In this document: positions 35,811-44,909 of the stretch, piece by piece
Position numbering within the stretch: the stretch's first letter is position 1
Layout: every line of letters begins with the position of its first letter
The notes under the pieces: generated by a model
What the model saw: only the letters and a program-made list of their open reading frames with translations
Told to the model about the DNA's origin: nothing
The model's database searches: none
NCBI RefSeq assembly: GCF_021991835.1
Contig: NZ_JAHDAU010000003.1
Coordinates: 329,194-393,193 of the forward strand
Direction of reading: 5' to 3'
DNA from: Polaribacter sargassicola
GTDB lineage: Bacteria; Bacteroidota; Bacteroidia; Flavobacteriales; Flavobacteriaceae
Length of the DNA: 64,000 nt
Translations under genes and position numbers: made by a program

Positions 35811-37553
35811 ATGAAAAAATTCTTTTTATTATCCTTTACGCTTTTAATCTTTTCATCCTCAATTTTTGCTCAAACTTATATTAAAAATGTAACTATTGTA
35901 GATGTAGAAAAGCAAAAACTAGTTAAAAATCAAACTATAGAAATTACAGGTAATTTAATTTCTAACATCAAAAAAAACAGTAAAATTTCAATTAAAGAAA
36001 ACTCAACTATTATTGATGGAACTGATAAATTTATTGCGCCTGGTTTGGTAGATGCACATATTCATTTTTTTCAAAATGGAGGATTGTACACAAGACCCGA
36101 TGCTATAGATTTAAGAAAATATGTTAGCTACCAAGGAGAAATTGCTTTGGCAAAAGCTGATATGGAAAACAAATTAAAAAGGTATTTAAAAAACGGAATA
36201 ACAACTTTAATTGATGTTGGTGCAACTTATAATTTTCTTGAGCAACGCAACACTTTTACTGATAAAGATTTTGCTCCAGAAATTTTTATTACAGGTCCGC
36301 TTTTAACAACTTACGAACCTGAAGTTTATAAAAACTTAAAAGATGATGAACCTTTTATTTTAACTGAAAATATTAATGATGGTATTAATGGAGTAAAAGA
36401 ACAATTAAAATACAAACCAGACTTTATTAAAATTTGGTATATAGCTGGTAGAGATGGTTTAAGTATTGAAGAAAGTGCTCGTAAAAATTTACCTATTGTA
36501 AAAGCTGTTATAAATGAAGCTCATAAAAACAATTTAAAAGTTGCAGTACATGCTACACAAGAAATTACTGCAAAATTAGCTGTACAAAATGGTGCTGATT
36601 TTTTAGTACACAGTGTAAAGGATAAAATTTTATCGAAAGAATTTATACAATTATTAAAGAAAAACAACACCGTTCTTTCTCCTACTTTACAAGTAAGCGG
36701 AGGTTATGGCAAAACATTTGGACAAAGATTGCAATTTAGTAACCAAGAGTTATTAACAGCAGATCCTTATCAACTAGGTTCTTTATTAGATTTAAAACAC
36801 ATTTCTGATACTTTGTTGGTTAACTCTTACAAAACACGTTTAAACAAACCTAATAGAATTGCCAACTTAAAAAAAGCAGATTCTATTTGTATGGTAAATC
36901 TTAAAACACTTTCTAATGCAGGTGTATTAATTGCAACAGGTACAGATGCTGGTAATATTGGTACTTTACATGTTTCTTCTTACATAAAAGAATTAGAGTT
37001 AATGCAAAAAAGCGGTATGAGTAATTGGCAAATTATAGAAGCTTCTACTATAAACGGTGCTAAAATTTTTGATAAAGAAAAAGAGTTGGGAAGTGTTGCT
37101 ATTGGTAAAAAAGCAAACCTAATTCTTTTAAATAAAAATCCTATAGAAAATATAAACAACCTAACAGATATACATACTGTTATTAATAAAGGTATTGCTT
37201 TTAACCCTAATGATATATTAAAAGATACACCCAGAGATTTAGCTCAGCGTCAATTAAACGCTTATAATCTTAGAAATATAGAAGCTTTTTTAGAACCTTA
37301 TGCAGATGATGTAGAAGTTTATACTTTTCCGAATACTTTAAATTACAAAGGAAAAGAAAAAATGAGAAAAATATATGGAAACATGTTTAAAAACATAACC
37401 AACCTACATTGCGAATTGAAAAATAGAATTGTACACGGAAATATTGTTATAGACAAAGAACGTGTTCAATTTAAAAATGTAATTAGAGAAGCTACAGCAA
37501 TTTACCATATTGAAAACAATAAAATTCAAAAAGTTTACTTTGTAAGAAATTAA
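35811..37553 (+). CDS. Secreted amidohydrolase with C-terminal NTF2-like domain
   Basis: This 580-residue protein has a signal peptide (ending SSIFAQ). The amidohydrolase part (about 20-465) has the metal ligands VDAHIHFF, the carbamyl-Lys region DFIKIWYIAG, VAVHATQE, LVHSV and GTDAGNIG. The C-terminal 110 residues (LAQRQLNAYNLRNIEAFLEP, then YADDVEVYTFPN) look like an NTF2/SnoaL-type domain, an uncommon fusion. It is probably a periplasmic hydrolase of cyclic amide or peptide-like substrates. It is a single gene. Confidence 0.88.
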   Translation: MKKFFLLSFTLLIFSSSIFAQTYIKNVTIVDVEKQKLVKNQTIEITGNLISNIKKNSKISIKENSTIIDGTDKFIAPGLVDAHIHFFQNGGLYTRPDAIDLRKYVSYQGEIALAKADMENKLKRYLKNGITTLIDVGATYNFLEQRNTFTDKDFAPEIFITGPLLTTYEPEVYKNLKDDEPFILTENINDGINGVKEQLKYKPDFIKIWYIAGRDGLSIEESARKNLPIVKAVINEAHKNNLKVAVHATQEITAKLAVQNGADFLVHSVKDKILSKEFIQLLKKNNTVLSPTLQVSGGYGKTFGQRLQFSNQELLTADPYQLGSLLDLKHISDTLLVNSYKTRLNKPNRIANLKKADSICMVNLKTLSNAGVLIATGTDAGNIGTLHVSSYIKELELMQKSGMSNWQIIEASTINGAKIFDKEKELGSVAIGKKANLILLNKNPIENINNLTDIHTVINKGIAFNPNDILKDTPRDLAQRQLNAYNLRNIEAFLEPYADDVEVYTFPNTLNYKGKEKMRKIYGNMFKNITNLHCELKNRIVHGNIVIDKERVQFKNVIREATAIYHIENNKIQKVYFVRN

Positions 37554-37563
37554 TTCTATCAAT

Positions 37564-37608
37564 AAAAAAAGCTCCTTTATATTATAAATAATAAAGGAGT
37601 TTTTTTTT
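37564..37608. terminator. Bidirectional terminator between convergent genes
   Basis: A stem CTCCTTTAT/ATAAAGGAG with an AT loop is flanked by an A-run and a long T-run. It serves the amidohydrolase (plus) and ABC-F (minus) genes. Confidence 0.9.
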
Positions 37609-37623
37609 ATTGTGATTTTAAAA

Positions 37624-39543
37624 TTATGAAAAATTAGAAACCTCTGCTTCTACTTTTTCCCAATCTTCCATTAAAGTATCTAATTTTGCTTTTTTAGCTT
37701 TATATTTTTCAAAAAAGTTAGGTCTTGCAGAAACTTCATCATAATTTTCTGCCAATTCTAAATCACTTTTTTCAATTTCAGATTCTAATTTTGAAATTTC
37801 TGTTTCTATATTAGACAACTTATTTTTTAGCTTTTTTAATTGTTTTTCTTGCTCTTTAGATAATTGATAAGCTTCTTTTTTATCTGATGTTTTTTCTTCT
37901 TTTACAACCGTTCTTTTTTCTGCATCACGCAAACTCTCCATTTTATGTTGTTCTAAGAAATAATCAATATCACCTAAATATTCTTTTATTTCTTTGTCTT
38001 TAAAACCATAAACAGTTGTTGTTAACCCTTGTAAAAAATCTCTATCGTGAGAAACCACAATCAACGTTCCGTTAAAATTATTTAATGCTTCTTTTAAAAC
38101 AGTTTTAGAAGCAATATCTAAGTGATTGGTTGGCTCATCCATTATTAAAACATTAAATGGTTGTAATAATAATTTACAAAGTGCTAACCTATTTCTTTCT
38201 CCTCCAGAAAGTACTTTTGCCTTTTTATCCACAGCATCGCCACCAAATAAGAAAGACCCCAACATATCTCTAACACGCATTCTGTTAGTGTCTGTTGCAG
38301 CATCTTCCATGATTTCTAAAACCGTTTTTTCTGGCGGTAATTCTTCTGATTGATTTTGTGCAAAATATCCTAGTTGTACATTATGGCCTAATTTTAAGCT
38401 TCCTTCAAACGGAATTTCACCAACCATCATTTTTGCCAACGTAGATTTTCCTTGTCCGTTTTGCCCAACAAAAGCAATTTTACTATTTCTTTCAATCAAT
38501 AAATCTATACCTTCTAAAACATGTTTATCACCATAGCTTTTGCACAAGTTTTCTGCTTCAACAATAATTTTACCTGGTTCTTTAGAAATAGCAAAACGCA
38601 CATTCATGGCAGCATTATCATCTTGATCTACTTCAATTCTTTCAACTTTATCTAGTTGTTTCATTAAAGATTGTGCCATAGATGCTTTACTAGCTTTAGC
38701 CTTAAATTTATCTATTAATTGCTGTTTTTGTTTTATTTCTTTTTCTTGATTTTTCTGAGCCTGTAACTGTTTTTCTTTAATTTCTCCTCTTAAAAGTAAA
38801 AATTGAGAATATGGTTTTTTATAATCATAAATCTGACCTAAAGAAATTTCGATAGTTCTATTTGTTACATTATCTAAAAACATTTTATCATGCGATACCA
38901 ATACAATTGCACCTGCATAACCTTTTAAAAAGTTTTCTAACCAAATAATCGATTCTATATCTAAGTGGTTTGTTGGCTCATCTAATAAAAGAATATCATT
39001 ATTTTGTAGTAATAATTTAGCCAACTCAATACGCATTCTCCATCCACCAGAAAAAGTATCTGTTAGTTTATCAAAATCTTCTCTTTGAAAACCTAAACCT
39101 TGTAATATTTTTTCTGTATCACCTTGGTAATTATAACCTCCAAGAAGCTCGTAACGTTCTGTATTGTCTGTTAAATCATGAATTAATTGTGTGTATGCTT
39201 CACTTTCATAATCTGTTCTTGTGGCAAGTTGCTCATTAATTTCATCGAGTTTTAATTCAATTTCTTTAATTTCTTCAAATGCTTGGTATGCTTCTTCTAA
39301 AATGGTTCTTCCTTCAACAAAATCTATATCTTGTCTTAAAAACCCCATTTTAACATCTTTATCAAAAGCCATTGTACCTCCACTACTTTCTATATCTTTA
39401 GAAAGCACTTTTAAAAGTGTAGATTTTCCTGCTCCGTTTTTACCAATAAGACCAATTCTATCTCCTTTGTTTAATTTAAAAGTAATTCCTGAAAATAAAT
39501 CAGTTCCCATAAAAGAAACTGTTAAGTTATGTACGTTTAACAT
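37624..39543 (-). CDS. ABC-F family ATPase
   Basis: This 639-residue soluble protein has two ABC domains and no membrane segment. Domain 1 has Walker A GKNGAGKSTLLK, signature FSGGWRMRIELAKLLL and LLLDEPTNHLD. Domain 2 (from about residue 330) has GQNGQGKSTLAK, LSGGERNRLALCK and LIMDEPTNHLD. The linker (about 245-300) is Lys/Gln-rich, and a C-terminal coiled coil (about 555-639) follows. ABC-F proteins bind the ribosomal E site and rescue or protect ribosomes; the exact subclass (Uup/YdiF-like) is not settled. It is divergent from the DUF983 gene. Confidence 0.94.
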   Translation of the reverse strand: MLNVHNLTVSFMGTDLFSGITFKLNKGDRIGLIGKNGAGKSTLLKVLSKDIESSGGTMAFDKDVKMGFLRQDIDFVEGRTILEEAYQAFEEIKEIELKLDEINEQLATRTDYESEAYTQLIHDLTDNTERYELLGGYNYQGDTEKILQGLGFQREDFDKLTDTFSGGWRMRIELAKLLLQNNDILLLDEPTNHLDIESIIWLENFLKGYAGAIVLVSHDKMFLDNVTNRTIEISLGQIYDYKKPYSQFLLLRGEIKEKQLQAQKNQEKEIKQKQQLIDKFKAKASKASMAQSLMKQLDKVERIEVDQDDNAAMNVRFAISKEPGKIIVEAENLCKSYGDKHVLEGIDLLIERNSKIAFVGQNGQGKSTLAKMMVGEIPFEGSLKLGHNVQLGYFAQNQSEELPPEKTVLEIMEDAATDTNRMRVRDMLGSFLFGGDAVDKKAKVLSGGERNRLALCKLLLQPFNVLIMDEPTNHLDIASKTVLKEALNNFNGTLIVVSHDRDFLQGLTTTVYGFKDKEIKEYLGDIDYFLEQHKMESLRDAEKRTVVKEEKTSDKKEAYQLSKEQEKQLKKLKNKLSNIETEISKLESEIEKSDLELAENYDEVSARPNFFEKYKAKKAKLDTLMEDWEKVEAEVSNFS

Positions 39544-39583
39544 GTAATGTAATAATTGTTACTTAAAAAAAAGTTTAAAACTC

Positions 39584-39599
39584 TATCTTTGCAAAAGTA
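39584..39599. promoter_or_regulatory. Abutting divergent -7 boxes
   Basis: TATCTTTG (plus, 39584-39591) is immediately followed by CAAAAGTA, which reads TACTTTTG on the minus strand (39599-39592). Both match TAnnTTTG. The plus box faces the DUF983 gene (39619) and the minus box the ABC-F gene (39543). A TTG at 39556-39558 may be the plus -33 element, though at 25 nt it is further than ideal. Confidence 0.5.
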
Positions 39600-39618
39600 T
39601 ATAAATTTATAGGTTATT

Positions 39619-40008
39619 ATGTTTAAAAAAGGGACCAAGTTATATAGTATTTTTAACAATAAATGCCCAAAATGTCACGAAGGTGAATTCTTTGAGCATA
39701 AATTAACCTACAACCCAGGTAAAGTTACCAAACTACACGAAAATTGCCCTAAGTGTAATTTAAAATACATGATGGAACCTTCTTTTTTCTATGGTGCTAT
39801 GTATGTAAATTATGGTATTACTGTAGCCGTTTCTGTTGCTACTTTTGTAATTGCTGCTATATTTTTTAGCTTAACACTTTTACAGAGCTTTGCTGCAATT
39901 GTAATTGTATTACTTATTTTGGCACCAATTAATATGCGTTTAGCTAGAATTATTTGGATAAATATGTTTGTTTCTTATAAAACAGAAGTTACTAGTAACA
40001 AAAAATAA
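39619..40008 (+). CDS. DUF983 membrane protein
   Basis: This 129-residue protein has two zinc-ribbon-like CxxC pairs (NKCPKCHEGEFF and NCPKCNLKYMMEPS) followed by two hydrophobic helices at about 75-115. These are the features of the DUF983 family, whose function is unknown; the PSFFYGAMYVNYG block is a family hallmark. It is a single gene sharing a promoter region with the ABC-F gene. Confidence 0.9.
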   Translation: MFKKGTKLYSIFNNKCPKCHEGEFFEHKLTYNPGKVTKLHENCPKCNLKYMMEPSFFYGAMYVNYGITVAVSVATFVIAAIFFSLTLLQSFAAIVIVLLILAPINMRLARIIWINMFVSYKTEVTSNKK

Positions 40009-40058
40009 ACTTAACTAGAAAGAACATAGGTAAATAAATTTCAACAAACCTTTATTTA

Positions 40059-40070
40059 GGGTATTAACCC
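40059..40070 (+). promoter_or_regulatory. GGGTA dyad upstream of the histidine kinase gene
   Basis: GGGTATTAACCC is an imperfect palindrome 54 nt before the kinase start codon. With its following sequence (CCATTCTTTTAA) it resembles 42768-42794. It is a candidate operator for the response regulator encoded next to it, not a proven one. Confidence 0.4.
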
Positions 40071-40123
40071 CCATTCTTTTAACGTTTTTTTTGCGATTTT
40101 TGTGTTTAGTCAAAAATCCCTCT

Positions 40124-42133
40124 ATGAAACAAATAAAAAAATTTTTTTTATTATTTTTTTTATCCTCTTATATATTCTCTATTAACAAAAGTAACCTCAT
40201 AATAGAAACTAACTACACAAAAAACTCAGAAGAAACCAGAAAATTACAGCTTAAACAACTAGATAGTTTAATTAATAAAACAAAAGATATAGAATATTTT
40301 TCTAATCTTACAGAAAGATATTTAGCAATTGTTTTAGAATTAAAAAAATATAACACAGCTGCTTCTAAAGTGCTAACCTGGTGTTCTTTTATTGAAATAG
40401 AGTTTAATGAGCCAGACCTGGCATTACTTTTATTAAATAAAATAGAAAAACATAAAAATAAGATTACAGAAGCTTATCTATTAGCTAATCTTTTTCAAAA
40501 AAAAGCAAGAGCATATTACAATAAAGACGATTATGTAAAAGCTTTAAAAAATTGTAATACTTCTATAAATACTTATAGTAACAAAAAAAAAGATTCACTT
40601 TTTAAAGCTGATGCAATATTTTTAAAAGGTCAAATTTTTGTTAAAACAAATAATTTTATAGAAGCTATTAAAAATTATGAATTAGCGGCTAGATTCTACG
40701 AAAAATTAAACGACATTGAATATACTTTTTTTATTAAAACAGCTATTATTTCTATCTATAGTAAAATTGGGCTAAATAGAATTGCAATTGATAAACTAAT
40801 AAAAATTATTAATGAAAAAGAATCTACTAATTACAATACAGGTTTAACCTCTAATTATTACAATTTAGCAATTAATTATAAAGAAGTAGGTAATATTAAA
40901 AAGTATAAATATTATTTATTTAAAGCTTTAAAAAATAAAAGAGAAAGTAAAGATAATGATGGTTTTATTCCTTATTATCAAACAGCAATTGCTAAATACT
41001 ATATTGAAAACGAAACTTTAGACAAAGCAAAAAAATATCTAAACAAAGCTTCTTTTGAAATTAATAAGAAGAAAAATCATTTGAGTATAGATTTTTTTAA
41101 CAAAATAAAAAGTTTTTTTCTGTTTAAAAACAATCAACATTCTGAAGCTCTTAGTCTAGCAAAAAAAACATTATTAGAGATTAAAAATCATGGAGATTTA
41201 GAATCAAAAAAGGAGTTAAATAAATTAATTTATAGCATATACATTAAAAATAATGATTTTAAAAATGCTTTACATTACTATCAATCATATTCTAAAATTA
41301 GAGACTCTATAACCAATTTAAATAAAATAAGTTTAATAAATTATTATCAAACTTTAGCAAAAAAAGAAAAAGAAGAACAACAAAAAAATGAAAGAATAAG
41401 GCTTTTAGAAAAAACAAATAAGTCAAAAAAACAGTTTATCATTTTTATTATTATTTTTTTTATCCTTTTATTTATCATCATATACCTGTATTGGAATCGA
41501 CTTATTTTTATAAAAAAGAGAAAAATGCAAATTGATTTTTCTCAAAAATTATTACTTGCACAAGAAGAACAAAGAAAAAGAATATCAAAAGATTTACATG
41601 ATGGTGTTGGCCATAGTCTATTATTAATAAAAAATAAAATTGCTCCTTTTAATGATGATTCTGCAGAAGAGTTAATTAATGATGCTTTAGAAGAAATGCG
41701 AAATATAGCAAGAGCATTATATCCTTTTCAATTAAAAGGTATTGGTATAACTAGTGCTTTAGAAAACCTTATGTGTAAACTTGATGCTAACAGTCAGATA
41801 TTTATTTTTGGTAATTTAGATAATATAGACAATACTCTAAACATAGACCAAGAAGTAAATATTTTTAGAATTGTACAAGAATGCCTTTCTAATGTTATTA
41901 AACACTCTAAAGCAGATTCTGCAAAGGTAAGCTTACACATAATAAAAAAGAATATTAAAATTATCATCCAAGACAACGGAATTGGTTTTAATTATGTTGA
42001 AAAAAGCAATGATAAAAAAAGTCTTGGTTTAAAAACAATTATAGAACGTGTAAAATTTTTAAAAGGACAATTAAAAATAATCTCTGATAAAAATTCCGGA
42101 ACAACAATTAACATCTTATTTCCTATAAAATGA
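40124..42133 (+). CDS. TPR-containing sensor histidine kinase (HisKA_3 type)
   Basis: From the ATG at 40124 this is 669 residues; a TTG at 40091 would only add a poor N-terminus. A signal-like segment is at residues 3-20, then TPR-like helical repeats to about 420, a transmembrane helix near 442-464 (FIIFIIIFFILLFIIIYLYW), then the dimerisation helix with the phospho-acceptor His in KDLHDGVGHS (His492). The ATPase domain has NVIKHSKADSAKV (N box) and DNGIGF. It phosphorylates the response regulator whose gene overlaps its stop by 4 nt. The ligand sensed by the TPR part is unknown. Confidence 0.93.
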   Translation: MKQIKKFFLLFFLSSYIFSINKSNLIIETNYTKNSEETRKLQLKQLDSLINKTKDIEYFSNLTERYLAIVLELKKYNTAASKVLTWCSFIEIEFNEPDLALLLLNKIEKHKNKITEAYLLANLFQKKARAYYNKDDYVKALKNCNTSINTYSNKKKDSLFKADAIFLKGQIFVKTNNFIEAIKNYELAARFYEKLNDIEYTFFIKTAIISIYSKIGLNRIAIDKLIKIINEKESTNYNTGLTSNYYNLAINYKEVGNIKKYKYYLFKALKNKRESKDNDGFIPYYQTAIAKYYIENETLDKAKKYLNKASFEINKKKNHLSIDFFNKIKSFFLFKNNQHSEALSLAKKTLLEIKNHGDLESKKELNKLIYSIYIKNNDFKNALHYYQSYSKIRDSITNLNKISLINYYQTLAKKEKEEQQKNERIRLLEKTNKSKKQFIIFIIIFFILLFIIIYLYWNRLIFIKKRKMQIDFSQKLLLAQEEQRKRISKDLHDGVGHSLLLIKNKIAPFNDDSAEELINDALEEMRNIARALYPFQLKGIGITSALENLMCKLDANSQIFIFGNLDNIDNTLNIDQEVNIFRIVQECLSNVIKHSKADSAKVSLHIIKKNIKIIIQDNGIGFNYVEKSNDKKSLGLKTIIERVKFLKGQLKIISDKNSGTTINILFPIK

Positions 42134-42755
42134 CCCCCACAATATTTATAGCCGATGACCACCCTATTTTAATAAAAGGGTTAAAAGATATCTTAGTAGA
42201 AAAAAAAATGAATGTAATTGGCACCGCAAATGATGGACAATCTGCATTAAATTTTATTATTAAAGAAAAACCTAATATAGCAATTTTAGACGTTGAAATG
42301 CCTAATTTAACAGGAATTGAAATTGCAGATGAATGCAAAAAAAATAATATTTCAACCAAAATCATTCTTATTACTCTTCATAAAGAAATAGATTTATATC
42401 TAAAATCTAAAAAATTAAATATTTATGGTTACCTTTTAAAAGAATTTGCCTTACAAGAAATTGAAATTTGTATAGACTCTGTAAAAAATGGATCTCCATA
42501 CTTTAGCAAACAAGTAAAAAATCACATTGGTTTTACAGAAGAAAATGATAATATTTTAAAAGAGTTAACTTTAACAGAAAGACGCATACTTAAGCTCATA
42601 GCTAAGCATAAAACAAAGAAATAGGTCATATACTATTTACTTCTCCTAGAACAATAGAAAAACACCGTAGTAGAGTTATTACTAAACTTAATTTAGATCA
42701 AAGAACAGGATCTTTAACTACTTGGGTACAAAAAAACAAACATCTTTTTTATTAA
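42130..42755 (+). pseudogene. LuxR/NarL-type response regulator, frameshifted in the HTH domain
   Basis: The receiver domain is intact (residues 1-120): the acidic DD pair at 9-10, phospho-acceptor Asp54 in LDVEMP and Lys104. The reading frame stops after residue 164 (TAG at 42622), in the helix-turn-helix (LTERRILKLIAKHKTKK). In the -1 frame the missing part is intact to a stop at 42753-42755, with NKEIGHILFTSPRTIEKHRS and then VITKLNLDQ. One extra A in the AAAA run near 42608-42611 would restore a 208-residue regulator. The lesion is either a real one-base deletion or a homopolymer sequencing error. If real, the regulator lacks its DNA-binding helices. It overlaps the kinase gene by 4 nt. 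Confidence 0.8.
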
Positions 42756-42766
42756 TTGTTTCTTTT

Positions 42767-42782
42767 TGGGTATTGATACCCA
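42767..42782. promoter_or_regulatory. Perfect GGGTAT dyad after the response regulator gene
   Basis: TGGGTATTGATACCCA has 7-bp perfect arms around a 2-nt centre, with no adjacent T-run, so it is not a good terminator. It and its 3' flank (AGTACTTTTTTAA) resemble the dyad before the kinase gene at 40059. It lies 11 nt after the frameshifted gene's stop. Candidate regulator-binding site. Confidence 0.45.
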
Positions 42783-42892
42783 GTACTTTTTTAAATAAAA
42801 ATTGTTTCTTTGAAGTACTTAAAAAAGCAATATTTTAAGTAGACTCACTTATTAAAGTGACTTGCATTTCCCCCAAAAAAGCAGTCTTTTTC

Positions 42893-43954
42893 TTACGAAA
42901 TCGACTGTTTTTTATTTTTAAACCTATTTATATCTATTTCTCTATCTAAAGCCTCTTCTTTTTCTAAGTGATTAAAAAGGTTTTTAGCAACCGTTGGCCC
43001 AATCATAACTCCTCTTGTACCTAAACCGTTTAAAACAACTAATTGAGTATTATTTGGATGCACACCTACTAAAGGTCTTCTATCTATAACAGTAGGTCTT
43101 ATACCTGCCGTTTGATTTACAATTGTATAAGGAACATCAATAACTTTCTTTAATTTTTCTATCAATTCTTCTTTTCCTTCTTCAGAAGGATTTGGTGTTT
43201 TATCTTTCCAATTAAAGGTTGCACCAATTTTGTATAAATTATCACCTAAAGGAAGTATAAAAAGTGTTGATTTTAATAAAAAATCGATATTTAATTTAGG
43301 TGCATGAATAGTAAGTAACTCTCCTTTTGCTTCGTTTAATGGTAGATAATTGAAATATGGATTTTGTTTGATTCCATAACCCTCACAAAAAACAATTTTA
43401 GAAGCTGTAATATCTTTATAGCTTACAGATTTTTCCTTTAAAACTATTTCTTTGTATTCAAATTTTTCAAAATGAATTAAATTTTCTGATTCTAAATATA
43501 ATCTGTATGCTTTTATTAATTTATTGGTGTTAATTCTACCAGTACCTTTTACGTTACCAAAATTAAAATCAGCTAAAACACCACTGTAAGAATTAGTATC
43601 TAATTTTTGATCTAAATAAGGCATCAACCTTGGTTTATCTAATGCTGCAAACCAATTATTTTGATCTTCTATAGATTTAAAAGCTTTTTTGATAACAAAT
43701 TTTTCATCTACAGTTATATTAAGTTTTTTTTCTATTTTTTCATAAAAAGGTAACGCAATTTCCAATTGTTTTTCAGCATTCCAAACAGGTGTAAATCTCT
43801 TTAATATAACAGGATTATAAACTCCACCAGCCACTAAAGAAGACGTTTGAGAATCATCTTCAAAAACAATAAAAGTTTTATTTGCATTAAATAATTCTTC
43901 TGCAAAAGCCAAACCAGCTAAACCTAAACCTACTATAATATAATCTACATTCAC
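42893..43954 (-). CDS. DAO-family FAD-dependent oxidoreductase
   Basis: This 353-residue protein has an N-terminal FAD-binding loop (IIVGLGLAGLAFAEELF, residues 6-22). It has the D-amino-acid-oxidase fold ending in GIRPTVIDRRPLVGVH and LNGLGTRGVMIGPTVAKNL. It likely oxidises an amine or amino acid; the substrate is unknown. It is a single gene, convergent with the two-component pair. Confidence 0.88.
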   Translation of the reverse strand: MNVDYIIVGLGLAGLAFAEELFNANKTFIVFEDDSQTSSLVAGGVYNPVILKRFTPVWNAEKQLEIALPFYEKIEKKLNITVDEKFVIKKAFKSIEDQNNWFAALDKPRLMPYLDQKLDTNSYSGVLADFNFGNVKGTGRINTNKLIKAYRLYLESENLIHFEKFEYKEIVLKEKSVSYKDITASKIVFCEGYGIKQNPYFNYLPLNEAKGELLTIHAPKLNIDFLLKSTLFILPLGDNLYKIGATFNWKDKTPNPSEEGKEELIEKLKKVIDVPYTIVNQTAGIRPTVIDRRPLVGVHPNNTQLVVLNGLGTRGVMIGPTVAKNLFNHLEKEEALDREIDINRFKNKKQSIS

Positions 43955-43971
43955 AAAGTAAAAATACGTAT

Positions 43972-44008
43972 TAAAAAAGAAAAAGCGTTCTAAAATTTAG
44001 AACGCTTT
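43972..44008 (-). terminator. Intrinsic terminator of the gld operon
   Basis: A 13-bp palindromic stem AAAGCGTTCTAAA/TTTAGAACGCTTT with a minus-strand T-rich tail lies 30 nt after the gldN stop. Confidence 0.85.
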
Positions 44009-44037
44009 ATAATAATATTTTATTAGAAAAGAATCAT

Positions 44038-44892
44038 CTAGTAATTCCACATATCAATTTCTCTATTTCTAATACCTTCTTTAATTTTATCTGCTTCTAA
44101 TAATTGAAAAAGAGAATTACCTCTCACATAATCTGTAATAGCTCTATTACCATAAATATTTTCTTCTCTTACAATTGTACTGCTAAACCTTCTAGCATTT
44201 AACAAATGATCAAAAGAAATTGGTTGAGATGCATTCTGTGGATTAAAAACTTTAGCATCGTGTAAAACGCCTCTTGCCTCTGGAAAGAAAATCCAAAATA
44301 ATTCATATAAATTATCATCTTCTATATCCTGTACACCAATAGTTTGCACATCTTTACCCATTGGCGCTAAAGCTAAAAGTCTATATTTTAATTCACCTTG
44401 TCGTTTATCAAAATACCACATTCCTTTAATCATATAACCAGCAACATCTTGTGTTTGAAGTCTAATTGTATCTCTATATCCACCTTCTTCTCTAACACTT
44501 ATTAACCTAGAGTCTATTTCATCTTTAGTTATTTTAGAAGTAAAATAAGAATCTGTATAAGCTTCTTTTATTTTTCCTTGTTTAATTCCTCTCATTAAAG
44601 TATCAAACAATGATCTTCTATCAGAAGAAATATTTGTAGTATCTATAGGGAAATAATATGGTAAATTTATTTTTTGATTTAAATCTACAAATTCCCAAAC
44701 TACTTTAGACCACAAAACATCTCTATCATCTACATAACCATAAGGGATAGGCCCTTCTTTATCTGCAGCTGCTTGTTCTTCATTTTTCATTCCTATTTCA
44801 CTAACACTTTTAGCATTCAAAATGCCTTGTTGGGCATTTACTGAACCACCAATAATTAAAGCGAAAAATAATATTAAACAATTTTTAAACAT
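44038..44892 (-). CDS. gldN: Type IX secretion/gliding protein GldN
   Basis: This 284-residue protein has a signal peptide (ending GGSVNAQ) and matches GldN by its block PIPYGYVDDRDVLWSKVVWE and its position after gldM. GldN and the lipoprotein GldK form the periplasmic ring under the outer membrane that anchors the T9SS. It is the last gene of the gldK-L-M-N operon, 17 nt after gldM, with a strong terminator beyond it. Confidence 0.95.
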   Translation of the reverse strand: MFKNCLILFFALIIGGSVNAQQGILNAKSVSEIGMKNEEQAAADKEGPIPYGYVDDRDVLWSKVVWEFVDLNQKINLPYYFPIDTTNISSDRRSLFDTLMRGIKQGKIKEAYTDSYFTSKITKDEIDSRLISVREEGGYRDTIRLQTQDVAGYMIKGMWYFDKRQGELKYRLLALAPMGKDVQTIGVQDIEDDNLYELFWIFFPEARGVLHDAKVFNPQNASQPISFDHLLNARRFSSTIVREENIYGNRAITDYVRGNSLFQLLEADKIKEGIRNREIDMWNY

Positions 44893-44909
44893 ATTCTATT
44901 TTTTAACTT

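Noticed and set aside
42783..42892. Possible small RNA or extra gene between the regulator and the oxidoreductase
   Set aside because: There is a weak hairpin (CACTT/AAGTG near 42848-42861) and AT-rich sequence but no open frame or clear terminator.
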